Assembly (NCBI GenBank): GCA_018715595.1
Contig: DVLI01000019.1
Coordinates: 90,987 to 154,986, forward strand
DNA from: Candidatus Caccoplasma merdavium
Lineage (GTDB): Bacteria > Bacteroidota > Bacteroidia > Bacteroidales > UBA11471
Direction of reading: 5' to 3'
Length of the DNA: 64,000 nucleotides
The position numbers and the translations under genes are program-made. This document shows, piece after piece, positions 1 to 5,981 of the stretch (the stretch's first letter is position 1; every line of letters begins with the position of its first letter). Below the pieces are notes generated by a model. It was given only the letters and a program-made list of their open reading frames with translations. It did no database searches and was not told the DNA's origin.

Positions 1-263
1 TGGTCAAGTTCATAGTTCGATATTATCCAGCCTCGTAACAGCACAGCATTACCGCCGGGGTATTTCTCTTCTACCTTTTCTTTGCAGGTGGTAGGCAGAC
101 TGTCAACGGCAACCAAGGCATAATTACCTGCCGCACCTCCACCACGACGAACCACATTGATTCGGCCACGGTTTACCCAGTTCCTGTAACAGGATTCGGT
201 AATAAAGCCTTCATCAATGAGTGTACGTGCTGATATGCAAAGTTTGTTGCCGAAAAATTCCAT
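1..263 (-). CDS. Mu-type transposase, N-terminal part (cut by window edge)
   Basis: Eighty-seven codons are visible and the frame stays open to the edge. The N-terminus (MEFFGNKLCISARTLIDEG, then a W-V-N-R-G-R-I-N segment, a glycine-rich turn and V-D-S-L-P-T-T-C-K-E-K) has the layout of the MuA N-terminal winged-helix domain, which binds phage ends and the internal enhancer: an N-terminal helix, a basic recognition segment, a G-rich wing, then 'SLP..' and a lysine-rich helix. It is third in a minus-strand early operon that diverges from a phage-type repressor, matching the Mu c / ner-A-B layout. The DDE catalytic domain lies outside the window. The assignment rests on remembered motifs and context, not on a search. 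Confidence 0.7.
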   Translation of the reverse strand, partial: MEFFGNKLCISARTLIDEGFITESCYRNWVNRGRINVVRRGGGAAGNYALVAVDSLPTTCKEKVEEKYPGGNAVLLRGWIISNYELD

Positions 264-272
264 ACCGTTCTC

Positions 273-644
273 CTATCTCAAAGCCATCGCTTCGCGTTGT
301 ATCGTTTCCATTTCACTGATCCTGGGATTGTCATAGCATCGGGCCACTTTTCCTCCGACAATAAGGAACACTTTCCCGCTCTTCTTGTCTCCGTCGAGAA
401 CCACTCCGTTGGGAAAATACTGGCGCACATGGCCGTCTGTGTCGTGCCACGTCTCTATCTCCGCGACTTCTACCATGACGGTGCCGCCACGCTCTAAAGC
501 CAACTTCCGGATACGTTTCGCCAGCTCCGTGTTACCACGTAAGGCGTCGAACGTGATAGCGTTCAATATCGTTTTGTCTGTTACCCCGAATGCCTTCTTC
601 AGGAATTCGCGGTTTTCCTTCGTTATATCAATGTATCGCTTCAT
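273..644 (-). CDS. Phage early-region hypothetical protein (123 aa)
   Basis: This is a small hydrophilic protein with no signal peptide or membrane segment. Residues 1-60 are helical and rich in K/R/E (MKRYIDITKENREFLKKAFG), followed by a beta-rich half that includes FPNGVVLDGDKKSGKVFLI. The gene sits 7 bases after the 70-aa gene upstream and 9 bases before the transposase start, so the three form one transcription unit driven from the operator region at 865-997. I remember similar small proteins in early regions of Bacteroides phages but assign no function. In Mu the equivalent slot holds ner or other early regulators; no clear helix-turn-helix is visible here. Confidence 0.6.
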   Translation of the reverse strand: MKRYIDITKENREFLKKAFGVTDKTILNAITFDALRGNTELAKRIRKLALERGGTVMVEVAEIETWHDTDGHVRQYFPNGVVLDGDKKSGKVFLIVGGKVARCYDNPRISEMETIQREAMALR

Positions 645-651
645 GATTCGT

Positions 652-864
652 TTACTTTATTGTTTCAAAACTTACTTCTCCGTCAAACCGGGTGGTAATT
701 AAAGCCTTGGCCCACGCCATCGCGGTATCGTTGGAGGCGCACAGTAGAAATTCGTCCACATTAACGATGGCGGCAACCAGATTATGCTCTTGATTCAACT
801 CTGGAACCAACTCCACCATTTCCTTTACGTCAACTCGGTCGATAAAAACTTTTACACCTTTCAT
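652..864 (-). CDS. Phage early-region small protein (70 aa)
   Basis: This is the first gene of the presumed prophage early operon. It encodes a short acidic protein (MKGVKVFIDRVDVKEMVELV, then a hydrophobic segment with LVAAIVNVDEFLLCASND) with no signal peptide. The next gene starts 7 bases after its stop. Its start codon faces the repressor gene across a 133-base intergenic region that carries a consensus Bacteroidetes -7 box on the minus strand (942-949). The family is unknown. A role in early phage regulation or transposition is suggested only by its position. Confidence 0.55.
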   Translation of the reverse strand: MKGVKVFIDRVDVKEMVELVPELNQEHNLVAAIVNVDEFLLCASNDTAMAWAKALITTRFDGEVSFETIK

Positions 865-997
865 ATCCTTTTTACTGTTTTAAGTTCGTAAAATCGACCG
901 CCTTTTTGTATATTTACGGCCGTTCTTTGAAGAACACGCAGCAAAGATAGGTGATAATTTTCAACAAAACAAATATAACGGGAATAATTTTCAACTA
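865..997. promoter_or_regulatory. Divergent prophage operator/promoter region
   Basis: On the minus strand TATCTTTG (plus-strand 942-949) fits the Bacteroidetes -7 box and would drive the early genes. Two exact copies of ATAATTTTCAAC lie at 954-965 and 984-995, 30 bases (about three helical turns) apart, with a partial third copy (ACAATTTTATC) just inside the repressor gene. They sit where the -33 region of the early promoter should be and immediately before the repressor start at 998. This is the expected arrangement for an operator that represses the early genes and autoregulates the repressor. The binding role is inferred. Confidence 0.6.
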
Positions 998-1735
998 ATG
1001 GGGACAATTTTATCAAGGATACAGGAAATTGCTTTAAAGGAAGGGATAACTATCGGTGCCTTAGAACGTAATATAGGTGCAAGTAAAGGCGTTTTATCAA
1101 GAGCAATCAATAATGGCACAGATATTCAATCAAAATGGATTCAAATAATTGTTGAAAATTATCCCAATTATTCATCTGAGTGGTTATTAACAGGTCGTGG
1201 AGAAATGATCAAAACGAACGGTATCACACCGTCGCATTCAGCACTTGATCCGGCTCCTAACGAGCATAAAAATAACGATTTACATCGAAATAAACAAGAA
1301 AAACGCACGCAATCCGTGGCGATTCCGGTAACAAAACAAGACGAAGGTATACCCCTCATTCCTATTGATGCGATGGCGGGAGTGCTTACATGTGAGCAAA
1401 CAGCCCTCGAATACGAGTGCGAGCGTTATGTCGTGCCTATGTTCAAAGGTGCGGACTTCCTTATTCCCGTAAAAGGATCCAGCATGTACCCCAAATACAA
1501 CTCCGGAGACATTGTCGCCTGCAAACGGGTTTCCATGACCGACATCTTTTTCCAGTGGAATAAGGTGTATGTAATCGACACCGATCAAGGCGCATTGATC
1601 AAGCGCATTAAACCCGGCAGTGCGCCCGACCGTATACTTATTGTTTCCGATAACGACAAATACGACCCCTTCGAACTGCCTTATTCCGCCATACACGCAG
1701 TTGCACTTGTCATCGGTGTCATTCGTCTCGAATAA
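998..1735 (+). CDS. Phage repressor, HTH plus S24/LexA-like peptidase domain
   Basis: The protein is 245 aa. Residues 1-68 form a helix-turn-helix (IGALERNIGASKGVLSRAIN is the likely binding unit, then NYSSEWLLTGRGEM, typical of Bacteroidetes phage repressors). A polar linker covers about 70-115 and a peptidase S24 fold about 118-245. Visible catalytic elements are Ser162 in GSSMYPKYNSGD and Lys202 in GALIKRIKPG. An Ala127-Gly128 pair lies where LexA-type proteins cleave themselves. It is transcribed away from the transposase operon toward the presumed phage end, like Mu c. The intact Ser/Lys/Ala-Gly set suggests RecA-stimulated self-cleavage, so the prophage may be SOS inducible; this is inference from the family. 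Confidence 0.85.
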   Translation: MGTILSRIQEIALKEGITIGALERNIGASKGVLSRAINNGTDIQSKWIQIIVENYPNYSSEWLLTGRGEMIKTNGITPSHSALDPAPNEHKNNDLHRNKQEKRTQSVAIPVTKQDEGIPLIPIDAMAGVLTCEQTALEYECERYVVPMFKGADFLIPVKGSSMYPKYNSGDIVACKRVSMTDIFFQWNKVYVIDTDQGALIKRIKPGSAPDRILIVSDNDKYDPFELPYSAIHAVALVIGVIRLE

Positions 1736-1872
1736 ATCGAATCGTCCTGTTTATGGCCCTCATAAATCCCCTTTTATACCCCTATTTATCGGTGTTTCCC
1801 CCTCTTTCATGGGTAAAAAGCACGCTAAGTGTCCGAATTTAGGGCAGATAACAAGCCGGTATTTAAAAATAG

Positions 1873-1936
1873 AGTGGTATTTTTGGGGGGGCTATCGAAT
1901 CAAAAAACGGGGGTATTTTTGAAAAAGTGGTATTTT
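1873..1936. repeat. AGTGGTATTTT direct repeats
   Basis: AGTGGTATTTT occurs exactly at 1873-1883 and 1926-1936. Two shorter relatives with the GGTATTT core lie at 1858-1864 and 1912-1918. They follow the repressor gene and precede the TGTAACCCTAA cluster. They may be transposase-binding sites of the prophage end; the sequence alone cannot show this. Confidence 0.55.
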
Positions 1937-1971
1937 ACCCACTCTCCATGCGTACCCTAAAAACCCACTTT

Positions 1972-2029
1972 TGTAACCCTAAACTAAAAAAGATGTAACC
2001 CTAAACTGTAACCCTTAATGTAACCCTAA
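1972..2029. repeat. TGTAACCCTAA iteron cluster
   Basis: Four copies start at 1972, 1994, 2007 and 2019 (the third reads TGTAACCCTTA), and a degenerate copy (GTACCCTAA) lies at 1952-1960. Spacings are about 22, 22, 13 and 12 bases. The regular short copies in a non-coding stretch near a presumed phage end suggest protein-binding sites. The resemblance to eukaryotic telomere repeats is coincidental. Confidence 0.65.
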
Positions 2030-2384
2030 TGCCAAAAGCACCTATTTTGGACATAAAAAGAGAGGTCGGCAGACCTTCCACAACCGCATCACCAAAATGC
2101 CGTTAAATTTGCGCTCTAAACCCATTCAAGCATCCATTCCTTAGAACAACCCCCAAACCACCTGAAATAAGCATAGATTGCTTGATTATAGCCCATTTAT
2201 TGCATACTGTGTCATTGCCAGACAACCCGGCATGAAAGGAACAGCCGGTTTTGAATGAAAGAATAGTACTCAATACACCCGAAGGCGTTTGAATAGCAGC
2301 CAGTACGCCTTCAAATGCCCATTGACAAAGGATTTTAGGGGAAAGAATAAAAAAGGACGCAAATCGCATGATTACGCCCCTTTA

Positions 2385-2454
2385 AATTATACGCAAATTA
2401 TAAAGATCGTCGTTTTAAGCCTCGGGAATTATACCGAAATTATAGCAAATTATA
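2385..2454. repeat. Helically phased AATTATA repeats
   Basis: AATTATA (TATAATT on the minus strand) occurs five times, starting at 2385, 2396, 2427, 2438 and 2448. The offsets 0, 11, 42, 53 and 63 are all close to multiples of 10.5, so every copy lies on the same face of the helix. This suits cooperative protein binding or intrinsic curvature and would fit an end-binding array of a transposable phage. Function is inferred. Confidence 0.6.
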
Positions 2455-2577
2455 CGTTTCGTTTTATTGGCCCAATCAGGCAAGTATTTATAACAAACTA
2501 AACAACAAACAATTAAACAAGCTATTCACTATCTGTCAATATACGCTTCGTTTTATGCCCCATATAGGCAATTTTTG
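2452..2577. repeat. Imperfect direct repeat, about 38 bases, two copies
   Basis: Copy 1 (2452-2489) and copy 2 (2541-2577) both begin ATACG(T/C)TTCGTTTTAT. Both continue with a short GCC...GGC hairpin (GCC caatca GGC; TGCC ccatata GGCA) and a T-rich tail. The hairpin is kept although its loop differs. The copies are 89 bases apart. They could be a host repeat, remnants of a duplicated element end, or sites at the prophage boundary. Confidence 0.5.
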
Positions 2578-2609
2578 TGGAGATAAAAAGCGAGAAGTTT
2601 TTTATCGGG

Positions 2610-2646
2610 AACGGAGGATTCTTTGCGAAAAGATTCTCCGTTTTTT
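2610..2646 (+). terminator. Rho-independent terminator on the plus strand
   Basis: AACGGAG (2610-2616) pairs with CTCCGTT (2636-2642). An imperfect inner stem (TCTTT/AAAGA around a GCGA loop) and a run of six T at 2641-2646 complete it. Polarity fits plus-strand transcription, yet no plus-strand gene lies between the repressor (ends 1735) and this point. It may end the repressor transcript, an unseen small RNA, or leftover host transcription. Confidence 0.5.
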
Positions 2647-2661
2647 AGAGCAGGCATTGAC

Positions 2662-3486
2662 TTAATTGTCCAGTAATGACTCTATGTCTTCGGCCTTGAA
2701 TCCCAACGAAATGGCTTTTTCAAAATCTTTTTTGGCTTCGGCTTTTTCAAAACGGGCCAGTTTCAGCTTGCCGCGCATGACATAGACGAGTGGGTCGTCG
2801 GGGGAGAGTTGCCGCGCCATCTCGATGTCTTCGGCGGCGCGGGAGTATTGTCGGTTGTAGTAGTAGGCTTCGGCGCGGTTGAGGTAGAGCGACGAGAGGT
2901 TGGGGTTGGCCCGTAAGACTTGGGTGTAAAGGTCGATGGCTTGGACATAAAATTCCCGGCATTTCATCAGGGCGGCCAGTCCGATGCGGGCATTGGCGCT
3001 TTTGTCGTTGATGGAGAGCAACTGCTCGAAATCGCGGCGAGCCGACGCCGTGTCGTTCAGTTCCAGGGAGATAAGCCCTCTGCGATAGAGCGCCTCTTCA
3101 TTCTTGTCGTCGATGAAAAGTATATGTGAATAGTCTTCCTTGGCCTGTTGCAGGCTGTCCATTTCGGCCCACAATGCCGCCCTGTTGTAGAGTAGTGTGA
3201 GTGACTTGGGCGACATGACCAGGGCGTTGTTGTAGGAGCGGAGGGATTCGGTGAGTTTGCCCATGTTGCGCTGTATGGTGCCGAGGTTGGAGAGCAGGAG
3301 CACGTTCCCGGGATTGGCCGGCTCGGTGCGCAGGGCTTGCAGAAGCGCCTGTTCGGCTTTGTCGAGGCGGCCGTTGTCGATGTAATAAAAAGAGGAATCG
3401 ATATATTCGGTATAAGACTGGGCCTTGGCCGGGAAGGCCGTTGCCGCCAGGGCTACAATGGCAGCTGTCACGATGCGCAGTTTCAT
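2662..3486 (-). CDS. Exported tetratricopeptide-repeat protein
   Basis: The protein is 274 aa from the chosen Met, which begins a signal peptide (MKLRIVTAAIVALAATAFPAKAQ); an upstream in-frame ATG would add nine residues before it. About six TPR units fill residues 25-270, with the usual pattern (for example 'ALYRRGLISLELNDTASARRDFEQLL' split around residue 150, and LYLNRAEAYYYNRQYSRAAE). It probably acts in the periplasm as a protein-interaction scaffold; no enzymatic domain is present. It is the first host gene beyond the prophage region. Its 5' end diverges from the clostripain-like gene across 156 bases. Specific partners cannot be deduced. Confidence 0.8.
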   Translation of the reverse strand: MKLRIVTAAIVALAATAFPAKAQSYTEYIDSSFYYIDNGRLDKAEQALLQALRTEPANPGNVLLLSNLGTIQRNMGKLTESLRSYNNALVMSPKSLTLLYNRAALWAEMDSLQQAKEDYSHILFIDDKNEEALYRRGLISLELNDTASARRDFEQLLSINDKSANARIGLAALMKCREFYVQAIDLYTQVLRANPNLSSLYLNRAEAYYYNRQYSRAAEDIEMARQLSPDDPLVYVMRGKLKLARFEKAEAKKDFEKAISLGFKAEDIESLLDN

Positions 3487-3581
3487 GTGGAGAGCATTTG
3501 GTTCTTGTTGCAAAGTAATGCAATTTCTTTTTTCCTTCGCAGCCGGGTACCCCCTTTTTACGGAGATTTATGATTTGGTGT

Positions 3582-3612
3582 GTTGTGCTATCATTTTTTT
3601 ACCCTATTTTTG
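3582..3612 (+). promoter_or_regulatory. Bacteroidetes promoter for the clostripain-like gene
   Basis: A -33 TTG (3582-3584), 20 bases, and a -7 box TATTTTTG (3605-3612). It places transcription start near 3619 and so excludes the upstream ATG at 3580, supporting the lipoprotein start at 3643. Confidence 0.65.
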
Positions 3613-3642
3613 TGCTTCGAACCAAAGATACCGACAATTCTC

Positions 3643-4863
3643 ATGCGGCTACTCATATCGACATATATATTGATGGCCCTTTGCGTGGCGCTGTTATTCC
3701 CGTCGTGCTGCGATTCCCATAAAAATGATGTTTCGCCAGCCGGAGGTGACACATGCGACTGCACGGTATTGGTCTACATGGTGGGAAGCAACACCCTGAG
3801 CGGCTTTGTCGAGAGTAATATTTCCGACATGAAAAAGGCGGTGGGGAAAGGCGCGTTGCACAACGGGAACCTGTTGCTTTACATCGACCGCTACGGAACC
3901 CCCACGCTCGAACGCCTTTCGCTCGAAAACGGCACGGTGAAGCGCACCGTGGAGCGCTCCTATGACGACCGTAATTCGGCCTCGTCGGAGGTGATGGCAT
4001 CGGTCATCGAGGAGGTGAAGGCGCTATATCCGGCATCGACATTCGGGCTTGTCCTGTGGTCTCATGCCAATGGCTGGTATCCGGCACATATCGATACCGA
4101 CTTGGCTCTGTTGCGTTCCACGCGTTCGTTCGGTGACGACGGGGGAGAGGCGATGAACATCGATGAGATTGCTGCGGCCATACCCGATTCCACGTTCGAT
4201 TTTATCCTTTGTGATGCCTGTTATTTAGGCGCTTCTGAGGTGGCCTATGATTTGCGGGCGGAGTGCCGGTATTATGTCGCTTCGCCGGCGGCGGTGATGG
4301 GTGCCGGCTTTCCCTATGAAGAGGTCATTACCCACCTCTTTTCCCTGGAAAAGCCCTTGGTCGGGAAGTTGACAGAGGTTTGCCGTTCTTATATGGACTA
4401 TTATCGCTCCTATCGTGACCCTTACGGGGCGGTTTCGCTCGTCGACATGAGTGCGCTCGACCTTCTGGCCCAGTCGGTAAACAGGGCTTTGCGCCACCAA
4501 ACCGACTCTTTGGCCGTCGATTCGGTACAACAATATTCCCAGGAACGGGGTCTGAGCATCAGTTACCAAAAACTTTTTTTCGACCTCGATGATTATGTCG
4601 CCCGAGTATGTGCCGATTCGTCGGCGTATGCTTATTTTGCCGATTGTCTCGACCACACCGTGCTTTATGCCGATGCCACGGAGCGTTATCTCTCTTTGGT
4701 CTCGGGCGTGTGGTGTAGTTATCCGTTGGAGAAATATTGCGGTCTCTCGGCTTACATACCCGGTGCCGTGGCCGACAGCGACGAGGTCATCGACTTGTAT
4801 TATCGCACCTTGGCCTGGTATAAGAAAGTCTATGCCGGCATCGATGAAATTTTGATAAAGTAA
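3643..4863 (+). CDS. Clostripain-like cysteine peptidase (family C11), lipoprotein
   Basis: The protein is 406 aa. A lipoprotein signal (MRLLISTYILMALCVALLFP then Ser-Cys22) precedes a C11/clostripain fold of clan CD. A core strand (CTVLVYMVGSN, about 40-50) is followed by the catalytic His141 in LWSHANGW and Cys193 in FILCDACYLGASEV, the characteristic DxC arrangement. Family members are secreted Arg/Lys-type endopeptidases activated by cleavage; here the lipid anchor would hold it at the cell surface or in the periplasm. The C-terminal part (about 270-406) is less conserved. The mscS-like gene starts 7 bases downstream, so the two are probably co-transcribed, without an obvious functional link. 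Confidence 0.85.
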   Translation: MRLLISTYILMALCVALLFPSCCDSHKNDVSPAGGDTCDCTVLVYMVGSNTLSGFVESNISDMKKAVGKGALHNGNLLLYIDRYGTPTLERLSLENGTVKRTVERSYDDRNSASSEVMASVIEEVKALYPASTFGLVLWSHANGWYPAHIDTDLALLRSTRSFGDDGGEAMNIDEIAAAIPDSTFDFILCDACYLGASEVAYDLRAECRYYVASPAAVMGAGFPYEEVITHLFSLEKPLVGKLTEVCRSYMDYYRSYRDPYGAVSLVDMSALDLLAQSVNRALRHQTDSLAVDSVQQYSQERGLSISYQKLFFDLDDYVARVCADSSAYAYFADCLDHTVLYADATERYLSLVSGVWCSYPLEKYCGLSAYIPGAVADSDEVIDLYYRTLAWYKKVYAGIDEILIK

Positions 4864-4870
4864 TTGTGAT

Positions 4871-5782
4871 ATGAAACTTCTTGACATTGATCTTACCTCG
4901 GGAATCATCGCGGCTTCGGATACGACGAATGTCGTACAAATCAAAGAGGTGGTCGAAAAATATGCCGGTATGACAGCCGATGAGATACTGACGTCTTTGT
5001 TGTCGAAATTGTTGGCGTTCGGCTTGAAGTTTGTCGGTGCATTGGTCGTCTTTTTTGTGGGGCGCTGGCTGATGAACCGTTTTTGTAATTTCATCATCAA
5101 GTTGCTTACGCGTCGTCATGTCGAGCCGTCGGTGCAGTCGTTTTTGCGCAGTTTTATCAACATCACGTTGATGCTCGTATTGGTGGTGATGGTTATTGGC
5201 ATTTTTGGTATCAACACCACGTCATTTGTCGCCCTTTTCGCTTCGGCCGGAGTTGCCATCAGCATGGCGCTGAGCGGTTCGTTGCAAAATTTTGCCGGTG
5301 GTCTCATGATATTGGTCTTCAAACCCTACAAGGTGGGCGATTTTATCGAGGCACAGGGGCAGAGTGGCACGGTGAAGGAGATACAGATTTTCAATACGGT
5401 GCTGATTACCGGCGACAACCGGACGATTTTCGTGCCCAATGGAAATCTCTCGAACGACATCATCGTCAACTATTCCCGAGCCGGAGTGCGTCGGGTGGAG
5501 TGGACTTTCGGTATCGGTTATGGCGACCGCTACGAGACGGCCAAGAAAGTCCTTGCGGAGCTCCTCGAAGCCGATGCCCGCATCTTGCGCGAACCGCCCG
5601 TTTTTATCGCCCTCCACTCCCTGGGCGATAGTTCGGTGAATGTGCTGGTCAGGGCTTGGGTGGCTACCGAAGATTACTGGAATGTCTATTATGATCTTAA
5701 CCGAAAGGTTTACAAGGCATTCGCCGATAATGATGTGAATATCCCCTATCCGCAGATGGACGTGCATCTGATAAAAGACTAA
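4871..5782 (+). CDS. mscS: Small-conductance mechanosensitive channel (MscS family)
   Basis: The protein is 303 aa, near the length of E. coli MscS (286). Three membrane helices lie at about 42-66, 84-108 and 112-140. The third, pore-lining helix has the Gly/Ala-rich pattern (GVAISMALSGSLQNFAGGLMI) and is followed by the signature FKPYKVGDFIEAQGQSGTVK and the beta domain (TVLITGDNRTIFVPNGNLSN). A cytoplasmic cage domain completes the chain. The channel releases solutes through the inner membrane on hypo-osmotic shock. It follows the C11 peptidase gene by 7 bases. Confidence 0.93.
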   Translation: MKLLDIDLTSGIIAASDTTNVVQIKEVVEKYAGMTADEILTSLLSKLLAFGLKFVGALVVFFVGRWLMNRFCNFIIKLLTRRHVEPSVQSFLRSFINITLMLVLVVMVIGIFGINTTSFVALFASAGVAISMALSGSLQNFAGGLMILVFKPYKVGDFIEAQGQSGTVKEIQIFNTVLITGDNRTIFVPNGNLSNDIIVNYSRAGVRRVEWTFGIGYGDRYETAKKVLAELLEADARILREPPVFIALHSLGDSSVNVLVRAWVATEDYWNVYYDLNRKVYKAFADNDVNIPYPQMDVHLIKD

Positions 5783-5883
5783 TCTTTTTTGCTTTTTTAT
5801 AAGAGTCGTATCTCTTTCTTTGAGGAGAAATGACTATCTTTACAGCTGCAAAATTTTTTTGCAGTACACGCTTACTGTTTTTT

Positions 5884-5926
5884 GCGGGGCGATGGCCCCG
5901 CCGTCTTTATGTCGCCCAAGGGCGAT
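5884..5926 (+). other. Two hairpins in the recJ leader
   Basis: GCGGGGC (5884-5890), loop GATG, GCCCCGC (5895-5901) forms a perfect 7-bp GC stem. It is followed by TCGCC/GGCGA (5912-5916 with 5921-5925, loop CAAG). Neither is followed by a T run. They lie 56-98 bases before the recJ start codon and could affect leader translation or stability. No known riboswitch class is recognised. Confidence 0.35.
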
Positions 5927-5981
5927 AATCCTTATAAACAGGCGTGTCTTTCGGCTTCCGAAGAAAATAAAACACTATATA

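Larger units (their letters stand above)
1736..2661. other. Non-coding prophage end and host junction region
   Basis: No convincing gene lies in these 926 bases. An 88-codon open frame on the minus strand (2103-2369) resembles nothing I know. The stretch contains GGTATTT motifs (1858-1936), TGTAACCCTAA repeats (1972-2029), an 8-bp inverted repeat GAAGGCGT/ACGCCTTC near 2281-2311, a helically phased AATTATA cluster (2385-2454) and a 38-base imperfect direct repeat (2452 and 2541). A Mu-like phage should end within a few hundred bases downstream of its repressor, with transposase sites clustered at the end, so the phage/host boundary is probably between about 2030 and 2490. I cannot place it or see a target-site duplication, because the other end is outside the window. 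Confidence 0.5.

Noticed and set aside
1972..2029. Resemblance of TGTAACCCTAA repeats to telomeric DNA
   Set aside because: The copies are unevenly spaced and few in number within a bacterial chromosome; a protein-binding array is more likely.
2103..2369. An 88-codon minus-strand open frame in the prophage end region
   Set aside because: Unlike any family I know, no promoter, and it lies in the repeat-rich end region. I do not call it a gene.
1858..2577. Possible CRISPR array from the short repeats
   Set aside because: Repeats are only 7-11 bases, or two 38-base copies, without regular unique spacers and without cas genes.
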